Assembly (NCBI RefSeq): GCF_030463535.1
Contig: NC_132878.1
Location: 97,389,570-97,453,569 of the forward strand
From: Salminus brasiliensis
Lineage: Eukaryota; Chordata; Actinopteri; Characiformes; Bryconidae
Direction: 5' to 3'
DNA: 64,000 nucleotides
In this document: in pieces, positions 24,530 to 35,470 of the stretch
Numbering within the stretch: position 1 is the first letter of the stretch
Layout of the letters: each line of letters opens with the position of its first letter
Notes under the pieces: generated by a model
What the model was told of the DNA's origin: nothing
What the model saw: the letters and a program-made list of their open reading frames with translations, nothing else
Database searches by the model: none
Program-made: the position numbers and the translations under genes

Positions 24530-26850
24530 GGTAAAATAGTGAATAGAGAATCTCAACCAATCCAGTTCTCTTTAGGGACTACTTTCTGTAGCTGCACTAC
24601 ACCCTGCAGCATGTATCCCTCCACCATTTTAATGATCTGGTTCTAAAAGCAGGTTCTAGAGCCGAACTCTTCTCAGAACTCTGGTAGAACCGTGTCTCAG
24701 GCATCAGGCAGCGTCTTCATCACCATTAGGTGAAGAACTTTCTGTGAGGAGCTTTTATTATTAGAGCTTCAGACGTCTGCTTCCCTTCACCTCCACTGTA
24801 GTAGAACTCCAGCTCTGACTGGAGGAGCTTATCTAGAACCTCCACTGTAGAACTCCAGCTCTGACTGGGGGAGCTTATCTAGAACCTTCACTGTAGAACT
24901 CCAGCTCCGACTGGGGGAGGTTATCTAGAACCTCCACTGTAGAACTCCAGCTCTGACTGGGTATGTTTGGGAATCAGTGGATTAAAAGAAGGTTCGGAGT
25001 AAACTGGAGCAGAGAAACATGAAAATGTGGGGGACAGGGGTCTTCCAGGGCCAGGACCACTGATGTGATCTAGGCTGGGAGATCTTCAGGGCCTTCAGGA
25101 CCACAGTTTGGTCCTCTCTTCTTCTCTCTCTCCCTCTCCTGCAGATCTTCCATTATGAACACCCTCTCTCCACCATCATGGACGATCACTTTGAGGAGCG
25201 TCTGGAGTGGCAGGGGACGGAGGGATCGGCAGATGTTCAGATCGGAGCCATCTTCATCCATAATGTCACGTTCAACGACACGGGAACGTACGAGTGTGTG
25301 TTCCAGCGCACGCTTTTCCTCCCCGTGGGAGAACACAAGGTCGTCATCCAGAGGACGGTGGAGCTCACTGTGGTGCCTGAAGGTGAGAGCTGTAGTAGAG
25401 AATGAGAGTCTAAGGGATCAGACCACGCCCACTCTCTGCTCAGACCCCGTCTGCTGCCTAATTCTAGGCGTGGGCTAGAGGGGTCTAAAGCCCCCCAACA
25501 TTGAGGAGCTGTGGAGCAGTGGAAGAGCTGTGTTCTCTGAAATGATGGTGGTGGAGCTCCATCCAATACTTTTGGGATGAGTTGGGGATGATGAGGTGGG
25601 GTGTTGATCATCATCTAAAATCCTACATCCATCTTGTGGCTGAATGCAATCAAATACTCACAGCAATGCCCTTCCAAAATCTAGTAGAAAGTCTTTTTCC
25701 CTGGACAAGAGGGACAGGTACTCCAACAAATGCAGGAGAAACTTGATTTCAGAAGAAATTGTGAATAAGCAGGTGTCCCAAAACTTTTGTCCACATAGTA
25801 TAATTTATCCATGCTGTTTATTAGTAGACATGTACATATACTATATACGCTCAAATAAACCTGCATGTCTACTAATATAGATTAATAATGGCAACAACAA
25901 CAACAACAATAATAACAATTATTATTATTATTATTATTATTATTATAGCTTCTATTTTATTACCGTCATATCAGTAGTCAAATCATATTTTTTATTATTG
26001 CAGTAATTAATGTTGTTTTTACTATCTTACTATCTAACTTACTATTATTATTATGGTTGTTATTATTATAAGCAGTTTTACTATTATTGTTGTTATTCTA
26101 TATATTTCCTATCATTATTATTACTATTATTATTATTGTTGTTGTCCTTTATTTTATTCATTATTATTATTATTATTATAAATATTAGGATTAGAACTAG
26201 TATTATAGTTATTACTACTGTACTACAATAATTGTAATGATTATTAATAATAATAGTAATATAGTATTGTCATTACTATTAGATATTTTAGTGGATATTT
26301 ATTGTAGTATTAGTTGATATTATTATTGATATGCCATTGTTGTTGATGTAGTATTATTGCAGTACTGATTATTACTGTAGCAGTAGCTTTGTTATTACTG
26401 TTATTATTGTAATTACTAGTGCAGTTATTGTTGTTATTGTTGTTGTTGTTGTTGTTCCTCCTGTTATGTCCTGTCTCCTGTTGTCTGCAGCGAACCGTGA
26501 GCTGACCGCAGTGATCTCGGAGATCATGATGTACGTGGTGATTGTATTCCTGCAGCTGTGGATGATCGGGGTGCTGATTTACTGCTATAAGAAGATCTAC
26601 GCTGAGAATGAGGCTCGAGAGGCCAGGAAGGCCCTGCGCGAGAGAAACCAGTATGACCCTTTTACCCTTATGAATCCATTTACATTGGATTTACACTGCA
26701 GTTTACTGACCTCAATAATGATTGCACGTTTTTCTGAACGTTCACTGTGATTGGCTGTGATTGACCTTAATGATGTCATCCGACCTCTTGCGTTGTCTTT
26801 TCAGGCTTATTGACCCGAAGGACACCTGTGACGGGGTGCACTTGGAGTGA
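21692..26850 (+). CDS. voltage-gated sodium channel beta-1-like subunit, complete (5 exons)
   Basis: Exons are 21692-21743, 23959-24125, 25145-25382, 26491-26650 and 26805-26850, together 663 nt or 220 aa; all four introns are GT-AG and the phases join. Residues 1-19 form a hydrophobic signal peptide. About 20-150 is an Ig V-type domain with CISCK, W (DWYF) and the YEC motif. Residues about 163-184 form one membrane helix preceded by SEIMMYV, a hallmark of beta-1/beta-3 subunits, followed by YCYKK and a short tail ending DTCDGVHLE, like the ENCTGV end of beta-1. The ANR-SEIMMY region favours SCN1B over SCN3B. These are single-pass subunits that modulate sodium channel gating and act in cell adhesion. 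Human beta-1 is 218 aa, so the length fits. A second, exon-1-less copy lies at 54665-57506. Confidence 0.9.
21842..22087 (+). mobile_element. truncated MITE family A copy in scn1b intron 1
   Basis: The right part of the family (GAGAATCTCAACTAATCC to CCCTTCACCTCCACCG) without a left end or TA flanks. The 52650 duplication breakpoint corresponds to position 21944 inside this fragment. Confidence 0.75.
22370..23215. repeat. AT and TTA/TTG microsatellites in scn1b intron 1
   Basis: (TA)n at about 22408-22432, (ATT)n at about 22766-22800, a TTA/TTG mix at about 22890-22970 and (TTA)n at about 23178-23214, within AT-rich intron sequence. Confidence 0.85.
23440..23600 (-). mobile_element. reverse-transcriptase fragment of an old LINE
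   Basis: On the minus strand it encodes TTGVPQGPVLGPLVF, the conserved block of L2/CR1-type reverse transcriptases. The surrounding frame is broken and short. The same relic is in copy 2 at about 54152-54312, so it predates the duplication. Confidence 0.75.
23918..23956. repeat. (GT)n run forming the exon 2 polypyrimidine/acceptor context
   Basis: About 20 GT units end directly at the acceptor TAG of scn1b exon 2 (exon begins 23959). Copy 2 has fewer units. Unusually, the 3' splice site has alternating GT in place of a normal pyrimidine tract. Confidence 0.9.
24359..24798 (+). mobile_element. MITE family A, full length, in scn1b intron 2
   Basis: 440 bp, CAGTGGAGGTGAATGG to CCCTTCACCTCCACTG, TA on both sides (24357-24358 and 24799-24800). 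It contains a GAT run at about 24484-24530. The roughly 45-bp tail repeats follow at 24799-24962 (about 3.5 copies). Confidence 0.88.
25427..25805 (+). mobile_element. Tc1-like MITE family C relic in scn1b intron 3
   Basis: GGCGTGGGCTAGAGGGGTCT, GAGGAGCTGTGGAGCAGTGG and the terminal GGTGTCCCAAAACTTTTGTC correspond to the element at 35160-35470. The last motif is the inverted form of the GTCCAAAAGTTTGTGGACAC end seen there, so this copy keeps the right half. Confidence 0.75.
25895..26460. repeat. TTA/TTG-rich low-complexity intron sequence
   Basis: Imperfect TTA, TTG and AAC runs fill scn1b intron 3 up to the exon 4 acceptor. Leu/Tyr/Ile-rich ORFs over it are artefacts of composition. Confidence 0.85.
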
Positions 26851-26906
26851 CAGCAGCTCTGCTCTTTGTGCATTGTGATGGTAGTGGTAGATGATAGTGA
26901 GTGGTA

Positions 26907-26912
26907 AATAAA
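26907..26912 (+). other. poly(A) signal of scn1b-like copy 1
   Basis: AATAAA 57 bp after the stop codon, in GGTAAATAAAGAG. Confidence 0.75.
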
Positions 26913-27117
26913 GAGCTCTGACTGCTGAGTTTGTGCCGTTTTACTGTTCTGATTTACTTTGAGAATACTCGATTAAATACGACTTCAAAGACTAATTCAG
27001 TGTTTATTTGCTTCTGTAGCAATAAACAAACCCATAAAGCTTTGATGTTGCAGGAAAGGTGTTGCCAGTGGTGATTAGAAATGAATATAAAGCACTTCAA
27101 TAGTAATAGTATTGTAA

Positions 27118-27290
27118 CAGTGGTGAACCAATAGCGTAACTGTGATGTCAGCGTAGTGTAATTGTGATGTCACAGTAGTGTAACTGTGATGTCACAATAG
27201 TGTAACTGTGATGCTACAGTAGTGTAACTGTGATGTCACAGAAGTGTAATTGTGATGTCACAATAGTGTAATTGTATTGTAACAGTATTT
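27118..27290. repeat. about 22-bp minisatellite (VNTR)
   Basis: About 8 copies of AGTGTAACTGTGATGTCACA. Copy 2 (57787-58018) carries more units, so this is a length-variable locus. Confidence 0.88.
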
Positions 27291-27959
27291 AATATAAACT
27301 TAATCACTATTTTGCGACATTAAAATGTTCCTCTCTTCAGATCATGGTTTATGTATGATTATTTACTCATTTTTCACAATTCACTTTTTTAAAATAAATT
27401 CTTATTTTATTTTTACTTTTTAATTCAGGTTTTATTTTGGCCTCACACTTGACACATCTCCCTATTTCCTCTCATTTGTTTATATGAATGTTGACGGCTG
27501 TAGAACAATCCATCAGTCCACCCTCAAATACATGAATTAGTCATTTTAGTAATTTTCATTTTCCTGCTGTGCTGATCTAAACGTCTGTAGTACCTGAACA
27601 TCAGTCCTGACTGAACTAAGCTGCATCAGTGAAGCTGGTCTGCCCTTGAGGAGATGAATGTGGAGAGCTTCTCAGTCTGAGGACAGTTTATTGTAAAAAG
27701 ATGTTTTTCATTTTCACACAAAACAAACAATCCAACATCACTACTGGCACTTTTTCATTTCCATGGAATGCTGGTGTTCGGCCTACTGAAGCTGGACCTG
27801 TTCTAGACCCCTCCACGTTTCAGAATAACAGAACCTGCTAAGCAGAACCTGGTCGAGCAGCGCAGTGTTACTGTTCTCTGTGTGTCCTGTGGGGGAACCT
27901 TGTTGGAATATGGGGAAAATGACCGTCTACTTCATCCTGATGTTCTCGGATCCCTTACA

Positions 27960-28870
27960 GAAAACTCACATACACATACAAAGGGTTCTGTGACAATGAC
28001 AATAGTAGAACCATGTTGGTGGTGTGTAGAACCATTTTTAAAAAGTTATTTAAAAAAACAGCTTGAAAAAGTTTAAGGAACGATCTACACATACAGACAC
28101 TGAAAGGGTTCTGAAAAAGGTGCTTTAGCATTAACAATGGTAGAACCCCTTTTGGTGGTATATAGAACCACTTTCTTTAAAAACGTTTGTTAAAAACAAG
28201 TTCTTCAAAAATGACTGTTAAAAATATAACTTACTTCAATTTGAAACTGCAGAGGAACCTCTTAGTGTTTTGGGGGACCTTCATAGAACCTTTTTCTTCT
28301 AAAAACCTTTTCTTGAAGGTTCCACAAAGCACCTTATGTGTTTTCTTTGCAGTTTCAAATTGAATATCCTCCCAATATTTCTCAAGGAACAGTGTACAAA
28401 GGGTTCTAAATAGGGTTCTTTGGCAATAACAATGGTAGAACCATTTTGGTGCTCTTAAAAAACACATTTAAAAGATTGTTTAAAGAACCATCCACACATG
28501 CACATACTGAAAGGGGTTCTGAAATAGGTGCTTTAGCATTTAGAACCCATTTTGGTGGTATATAGAACCATTTTCTTTCGTTCTCTAAAAAGTTCTTTAA
28601 AAAACTGCGAAACATTCTGAAGAGCGTTCTTTGGTAACAATAGTAGAACTATTGGTGCTATTTAGGAATGTTCTAAGATGGTGGTTCTAAACACCATCTA
28701 CACACACATACAAAGTCTTCAAAGGATTCTTTGATGATAACAAGGTTTAAATATATGAAGGTTCTTTAAACCAGACCAAGCAAATGGTTATTTGAGTTGT
28801 CCTGGTTCTGTAAAGAACCACTGCCTTTACTAAAGAACCCTTGACGGACCCCTATTTTAGGAGTGTATAT
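27960..28870. repeat. cluster of GGTTCT/AGAACC inverted and direct repeats
   Basis: Recurring modules (AAAGGGTTCT, GGTAGAACCATTTTGGTGCT, TATATAGAACCATTTT) in both orientations, with potential to fold. The same module type is scattered at 15150-15330 and 15810-15900. No coding function is supported. Confidence 0.75.
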
Positions 28871-28950
28871 TTCACAGGTTATCCACAGGTGCGAAGCGTC
28901 TAAAAAACATGTTTACAGGTAAACAAGTGTGAGTGTATTTTATCATATCA

Positions 28951-29103
28951 GTGTAAAATCCTGCAGTATTACTCCACTGCCTCAGTCCACATGCTGCTAC
29001 ACCTTCAGATCAAGCTTCTGGAGCTCTTAGCTTGTCCAGAAATGCATGTGTACAGCTGCCAATGAACGTGTATTTACGGCAGTGGAGTAACAGCGAATTA
29101 CAC
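28951..29103 (+). mobile_element. palindromic MITE family B
   Basis: GTGTAAAATCCTGCAGTATT plus ACTCCACTGC is mirrored by GGCAGTGGAGTAACAGCGAA plus TTACAC, giving a 153-bp inverted-repeat element. In copy 2 of the duplication this element is split by the LINE. Confidence 0.75.
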
Positions 29104-30340
29104 TCTCCACCAGTAGGGGGAGCCCACAAGCACAAAAGAGCAGTTCTTACATAACTCTGTTTAATTCATACCATTAATCATTAACCCTTTCACGCAGTGA
29201 TGCTTAGCACACACTGGATTACTCAGTAACTACAAGGACTTCACAGATGTGTGTGAAGCTCCGCCTCCAGTAGAAATCAGCTCACAAGTGGGCAGCGTTT
29301 GGCCAGGTTAAAGCCAGGTGTGAACAGGGCCTCAGTGCAGAGAACCTTTCTGTGGTTCATGGCCCTTCATGCCCACATGTCCTGCTTGGTTCCTTGCTCA
29401 GAGAACCCATTTGTAGCACCTTTGCGTGAGAACAGTCCAGATGTGCAGACAGCTGTGTGAAGAGGCTAAAAAACACAGGTGAGTTTTCCGTAAGGGATCC
29501 GACCACTGGGAGACCTATTTGTATAAATGTAAAAAATAAAGATGCCTCAAAAGGTTCTTTGGAGTGAAGCCACCTGCTCCCTCTACAGGTTTACTGTATC
29601 CCTGAGTGTTGCTGGAGTTGGGCCACAGAACCACTGCTGTAGGGAACAGGTCAAGCCAGGTCAGGTCAACTGAAGCGTCAAGGTAACTGATTACACAGCG
29701 TTTTGTCTAATGGTCTTGTAAAGTCTTGGGTTCACTCAGGACTTTTAAAGTCGTAGTAGACAATGAAGACTGGCTCTCTCAAACTTCCTGACTGAGATTT
29801 GCAAAAAACAAATGTCCATCCACTGCACGACTTCAACCTGCTGATGAACCGAACCCAGCACCCCCCGACACATGCTTGCCTGGGGTGAGGTCAAGGGTGG
29901 AAAGTATCAGTATCAGAGTCAGCATAGCCAGTACAGACTGCAGGGGGAGCTGTGGAGGTGGGGCACAGCACAAATTAGAGGCTACCCCATGTACGAGGCA
30001 GGCGTTGGCTTCTTATACAGATTTTTCTGCTCCACCTTAAACGGCGCAGCAGTTTGGTGGTTAACTAGCGCCATGTGGCTGCTTCATCATTTTAAAATGA
30101 ACGTCAAATTAATCTAAGAAACAGGGCGGGTCTGAAAAAAACCAGCATGCTTGATATAGCTAGGTCCCTCAGAACTCACTGGAGTTCTCCACCTCTCAGG
30201 AGAACCTGCATTGTGAGTTAGGAGAACATCAGACTCAGCTAGGTGGCGCTAACTCAACAAAAACGCTGTGCAACCGGGAACAAATAGGAGTTGTGTACTA
30301 ATTAAAGGCTAATGCCCGAGCCCATAACCAGTTAGGCACC
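29104..30340. other. intergenic between scn1b and pycard
   Basis: No gene found. About 30010-30065 resembles the arm of the palindrome at 11911-12045 (CCACCTTAAACGGCGCAGCA). The rest is unassigned. Confidence 0.5.
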
Positions 30341-30346
30341 TTTATT
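30341..30346 (-). other. poly(A) signal of pycard
   Basis: AATAAA on the minus strand, 55 bp after the pycard stop codon. Confidence 0.7.
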
Positions 30347-30400
30347 TTTTTTACCAGTGGAATTTTTACCAGCTCCAGTAGTGCCATGAGCTCAGTGGTC

Positions 30401-33400
30401 TCAGCGAGCCCCCAGGTCCTGCATCATGTAGGGCTGCTGGTCCATCAGGACTTGGTACAGAGCGGCCTTCCCCAAGTTGCCACTTGCTCTTAAGGCTTCA
30501 CTAATCAAATAGCGCATCATCTTCTGGGCTATTTTCTCGGCTCTGATTTCGCTGTATTGCTCGTTGTTGATGACCTTCCTGCACAGGAGCACGTCCAAGA
30601 TTGACTCCACCCCAGTAGCTCTCTGCACCAGGTCCGCTAACTTCTCATCGATGAAGGCGGCTTTTGAGGCATCTAGAAGTGATGGTCAGAACACAGGGAG
30701 GGTGACTGTGAGGACGTTGATCTAGATTAGACTATTTTAGGTTGTTTTAGGTTCTCTGAACACACACATTACACCTACAGACACACCACACATCTATTTA
30801 CCATCAGCTGGAGTTGCTGCACTGCCGGCTCCACCTGCAGAACAGCAAGATGTTCAATCACTAGTTTGGTTAGTAAGACATGATCCATGTGAACATGCTA
30901 TCACGAACATTGAATGAGTAAATGTCTTCGGCACATCTTTTGAGAACCTTGAAGAAACGACTACAGGCCAGTCAGCCAGACTTGAGTAAGTTCTGTGGAG
31001 AGCAGACTGGTATCCTGCTAACTAAGCTAATGCTAACCAGCTTCTCTCCTGACTCAGAGCAGTTTCACATTAGCAGCTGGTTTGGCTGGTTGAGCAGCAT
31101 GGGGTGTGTTTTGATGGTTTGAATTAGCTGCTCTACAAACACGATCAACCTGACCAGACTAGACAACCAGTATGACCCGGCTTGACCACACTGGTTGGCC
31201 AGCATGATCGGCATCGACAAGCTGGTGCACCAGAATGACCAGCTTGGCTAATGCTAAATGCAACGTACACTACACTGGTCAAGAGGTGGTTCACCAGCTA
31301 GCTTCCCAGTGTATGGTATGTTCAACATGTTCAACCACCTTGACCATCAAAGGCCAGATTAAAGGCCAGATGGCCTTTAGATGTTTTTTTGTTTTTTTTA
31401 GCAGGGACAATGTGGAAGCCATGTAAATGTAGGAGCACCCATTAATAGGTACACCCTGCCCATGGTAACATCATATACCATGCTAATATTAATATTTGGA
31501 GACAGTATGACTTTACGTAAACAGCTAGTCGCTATCGTCTTAAATACAAACGCTGCTAGCTAGATTTTCAGATTAACAGGAAATACATTAGCCTTCATCC
31601 AGCTGCAAGAATAAGTAATAATAATAATAATTATAATAATAACTGAACTATTTGCAACTGTAAAACTATAGACACACCACACCACATCTACCTACCTGGA
31701 GTCGCTGCGCTGGCTGATCCACCTGCAGAACATCAACACAGGCTTTAGTTTGGGAAGTCAGACATGACCTCTGCACAATTAAATGCTAATAAAGACAATT
31801 AAAACAGCTGAAAAGGTCAGAGTCTAGATTCCAGAGAAAAACGACTGAATATGTCTACTGAGAACCTAGAAAAGAGGATCCCGAGGATCATTTGATTGTT
31901 TATGGGCCAGTTTGTGTATCTTATATATATATATATGCATACATATATATATGCATGAATATACATACAGTGTATATATATGTATATATACTGTATGTAT
32001 ATTCCATATATATAAGATACACCAACTGGCCCATAAACAATCTATATTTGTTCTATGTTCTCATTTAAAGCTAAATGTTAAGATATATTTTTGTATATAT
32101 TTGTATAGATATTAATAAATTATCATAGTATGCTAACTGAGTTTCGAAGCTCAAACTTTTGTGTGGCTGAACATATATGTAAACATAGCTGCAATGGAAA
32201 TGATTCAATCCTCATTGCCTCAATTATTTTGAGGATTTATTTGCTATCTTTACAAACTTTCAGCTGTTTGCAATCAACCAATTAAACAAGACTAATTTAA
32301 ATATCTCAACACAACTAATAGAACAAGTGTTTTCTCCAGATTCAGCACACAATACCACTTTTAACCTCCTGAGACTCGGACTTTTGCTTGCAGTGCATTT
32401 TTATTTTTTCTATTTGGGATTAGTAGGACCTAACAAGTATAAAAACTAAACTTAGTCTTTGTACAGGAAGCCGTTTTTGCAAAAAAACAAACAAACAACA
32501 ACAACAACAATGTCCTCATATGAGGCAAAAGTGTCAAAGTTTAAAAGAAATTTAGTATGATGGTGCAGAGAAGCAGAAATGTAATGTCCTAATATGAGGA
32601 CGCAGGGTCTCAAGAGGTTAATGACGACTGCAGTCTCAGAATTACTCTCCCCTTTCATCACAAGGGTCTTTAGTACTAAGTAGAGCCCAGAATCTCAGCC
32701 CATTCCTCATGGGCAGTGGCACTCTCTGATGTTTGCTGCTGCAAAATTAAAACTGAATCAAAGATTCTCTATGGGCTTCAAGTCAGGCGACTGTGACGCC
32801 CACTCCAGAATCTTCCAGGACTTCTTTTGAAACCAAGCCTTGGTGGACTTTGAGGTATGCTTGGGATCATTGTCCTGTTGCAAGGTCCAATGACGCCCAA
32901 GCTTCAGCTTCTTCTTAGAAGGAATTAGGTTTTCCTCTCCCAGGATTTCCTGATACTTGATTGATTCCATCTTTTCGACGACTCTCTTGCCATATTTCTA
33001 ACACGCAGTCAAACAACAAGCAGTCGAACGACATGCAGCAAACCCCTCCAGAACTAGTCCAGGAATTTGATGTTTTAGCTCAATCTACCTGATGCAGCTG
33101 ATAAAGCTCCTGATTTTCCACCTGATTTTGTGAAGTTGAGTTGAGGGTTGAATAATTCGGAGACTGCAGTTATTATTCTCTTAGTTGAGATTAGAGTTGA
33201 GATATTTAAAGGGTTCTTGTGCTCACAGGGTAAATATTTGGCTAGATGTGTTGATCATAATGAGGTTGCTAACGTCTTAAATATAAATACTGCTAGCTAG
33301 ATTTACAGAAAATACATTAGCCTACATCCAGCAGCAAGAACAATAAATATAAGTGAGATATTGCTTTTTATTTCTTATTTAGAAAATTTTATATGGGTCT

Positions 33401-35025
33401 TGTTTGATTGGTGTATTACAAACAGCTAAACGTTTGGATTTACATAATAAACCAAAAAAAACAATAAATAAAGATATAAAGATATATATATAATATTATA
33501 TAAACATATTATATTATATAATATAAATATTTGTTGTTTCACTCACCTGCTCCAGCAGACTGTGAGTATCCGTTTGCTAGAAAAAAAGAAAACATAATTA
33601 GTTCTGTCAGATCCCAATGGCATCATCAGCACATAAATTACAAATGTACAAAATAATTACTAAAATAAGCTACTACATTTTAGAGAACAAACGCTAAGGT
33701 AGCACAAGCATTTATTCAGTACTATAAGTTTTATTTCAGTCCTCAGTGCTGATTACATTGGATAAATATTAACTCAGTACTTTCTGTATTAATTCAGTAT
33801 TTTTGTCTAGTATTCTTAGTGCTTAACTACTAATCAAATAAGTACTAATTCAGCACTTAGTGTTTTTTGTACACATTACTTCAGTACTTTAGGTTTCATT
33901 TCAGTACTCTCAATGCTGATTAAGTAACACATTACTTCAGTACTTTAGGTTTCATTTCAGTACTCTCAGCACAGATGCAGTAGTATAATTCAGTACTCTC
34001 AGTGATAGTTAATGCATTCAGTACTTTAGGTTTCATTTCAGTACTCTCAGCACAGATGCAGTAGTATAGTTCAGTACTCTCAGTGATAGTTAATGCATTC
34101 AGTACTTTAGGTTTCATTTCAGTACTCTCAGCACAAATTCAGTAGTTTAAGCATTAGTTTAGTATTCTCTGTGCTGATTAGGTTGGATAAATGTTAATTC
34201 AGTACTTTAGGTTTCATTTCAGTACTCTCAGCACAGATTCAGCAGTAAAGGTATCAACTCAGTACTCTCAGTGCTGATTAAGTAACACATTACTTTAGTA
34301 CTTTAGGTTTCATTTCAGTACTCTCAGCACAAATTCAGCAGTAAAGGTATCAACTCAGTACTCTCAGTGCTGATTAAGTAACACATTACTTCAGTACTTT
34401 AGGTTTCATTTCAGTACTCTCAGCACAAATTCAGCAGTAAAGGTATCAACTCAGTACTCTCAGTGCTGATTAAGTAACACATTACTTCAGTACTTTAGGT
34501 TTCATTTCAGTACTCTCAGCACAGATTCAGTACTACAGGTATCAGTTCAGTACTGACTAAGCTGAATAAGTAGTCTACCCTGCCAATTCAGCAGTTGGTG
34601 TTTAACAGTCCCTCGCGCTCGTGCTTTGTATGTGTCGCTGTGGTTCTGCAGCAGAAGCAGGGGTGGACACGTCTCCACCTAAAAGTGAAACTAAAACCCG
34701 TCTGCTCGGTTTCCTCGCTCGCGCTGCCCCGTCTCTCAGGTGAATAACCAGGCTCCTCACCTGCAGCCTCCTGTTCTAGATCCTCCGCTATCTGATTGGC
34801 ACCGATGGTCCTCAGCAGCTGCGCGGTGATCTCCAGCGCGCGCTTCTCCGTGTACGTTTCTATGAGAAGGCGCGCGACGTCTCCGCGGTCTTTCCCCTCC
34901 ACGGCGCCCCTCCGCACGCGCGGCTGCAGCCCGGAGTCGGTCAGCTTAGCGGTGAACTTCTTAAACTGCTCCGAGTCCAGATCCTCCTGAGCCTCGAGCA
35001 GGATGTCCCGCACGGACTTGGACAT
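30401..35025 (-). CDS. ASC inflammasome adaptor (PYD-CARD protein), complete (5 exons)
   Basis: Exons on the minus strand are 35025-34761, 33576-33547, 31722-31696, 30834-30802 and 30672-30401, together 627 nt or 208 aa (human ASC is 195). All introns are GT-AG and all interrupt after the first codon base. Residues 1-88 form a pyrin domain ([12 protein letters not shown]..., [27 protein letters not shown]). Residues 89-118 are a Gly/Ala/Ser linker split over three tiny exons. Residues 119-206 form a CARD ([42 protein letters not shown]). ASC polymerises through its PYD on activated sensors and recruits caspases into cytosolic specks. The neighbouring PYD-caspase at 42.1-52.5 kb, same strand, is its expected partner. 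Residue 13 is Gln where both other PYD exons in the window have Leu. Confidence 0.94.
31894..32042. mobile_element. 149-bp inverted-repeat element in pycard intron 2
   Basis: GATTGTTTATGGGCCAGTTT at the left is matched by AACTGGCCCATAAACAATC at the right; the middle is an ATATGCAT-rich palindrome. A foldback MITE is likely. Confidence 0.7.
32690..33000 (-). mobile_element. Tc1-like transposase fragment in pycard intron 2
   Basis: The minus strand encodes about 70 residues with [12 protein letters not shown] and [12 protein letters not shown], the catalytic-core motifs around the second Asp and the third acidic residue of Tc1 transposases. The rest of the transposase is missing, so this is a dead relic. 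Confidence 0.85.
33700..34560. repeat. minisatellite in pycard intron 1
   Basis: Complex repeat of TTCAGTACTTTAGGTTTCAT, TTCAGTACTCTCAGCACA and GTGCTGATTAAGTAACACAT modules, related to the array upstream of the gene. Unit B (39375-40050) has fewer modules. Confidence 0.88.
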
Positions 35026-35080
35026 GGTTCAGGGCAGCTCGCGCGCGTCCGCACTGGAGTCAGAAGACGAGAAGAAAGTT

Positions 35081-35105
35081 GGCGGGGCTTCTTCTCTTCC
35101 AGGAA
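35081..35105 (-). promoter_or_regulatory. GC box and GAS-like site upstream of pycard
   Basis: GGCGGGGC (35081-35088) and the palindromic TTCCAGGAA (35097-35105, matching TTCNNNGAA) lie 56-80 bp upstream of the pycard ATG. A STAT-type site would suit an immune gene, but motif matches this short are weak evidence. Confidence 0.4.
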
Positions 35106-35159
35106 GTTAAAAACATCAGCCCACAGCTTCTGCCCCTCCTCCCTGAAGCATACGTCTAC

Positions 35160-35470
35160 ATACACTGTCTGTCCAAAAGTTTGTGGACACCCCTTTTAAG
35201 GGATGCATTCAGCTGCTTTAGGATGCACCAGTTGCTGACACAGATGTGCAAATGCACACCCAGCTTGTCTCTGTAGAGAAGAAGAACTGCCAATAGAATA
35301 GGACCATCTGCAGGAGCAGATCAACACCATGCTGCCTAATAATGCCAGGCGTGGGCTAGAGGGGTATAAAGCCCCCCAGCGTTGAGGAGCTGTGGAGCAG
35401 TGGAAGAACTGTGTTCTCTGAAATGATGATGGTGGAGGAGCTCCATCCAGTACTTTTGGGATGAGTTAGG
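35160..35470 (+). mobile_element. Tc1-like MITE family C, left part
   Basis: Starts ACTGTCTGTCCAAAAGTTTG and includes GGCGTGGGCTAGAGGGGTAT and GAGGAGCTGTGGAGCAGTGG. The right end is replaced by the following minisatellite. Unit B carries the same truncated copy at about 40651-40960. Confidence 0.8.

Larger units (their letters stand above)
21944..29606. repeat. segmental duplication, copy 1
   Basis: This stretch aligns co-linearly with 52650-64000, introns and intergenic DNA included, at about 99% identity by eye. It differs mainly in microsatellite lengths and in a LINE present only in copy 2. The start falls in scn1b intron 1, after exon 1. The true right limit lies beyond the window for copy 2. 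Confidence 0.93.

Noticed and set aside
25155-25478. 107-codon ORF overlapping scn1b exon 3 in another frame, and the 125-codon ORF opposite it
   Set aside because: Shadows of the true exon; the in-phase frame carries the Ig-domain YEC motif.
26010-26231. Leu/Tyr-rich, membrane-like ORF (also 56660-56881)
   Set aside because: Translation of TTA/TTG/TAT microsatellite in scn1b intron 3.
32452-32661. 69-codon ORF in pycard intron 2
   Set aside because: Partly low-complexity (CAA/GTT run) and no recognisable domain.
34588-34760. Extension of the PYD frame to 145 codons past 34761
   Set aside because: The extra codons are intron 1 read through the consensus donor CAG|GTGAGG; the CARD-encoding exons downstream join in phase from the donor.
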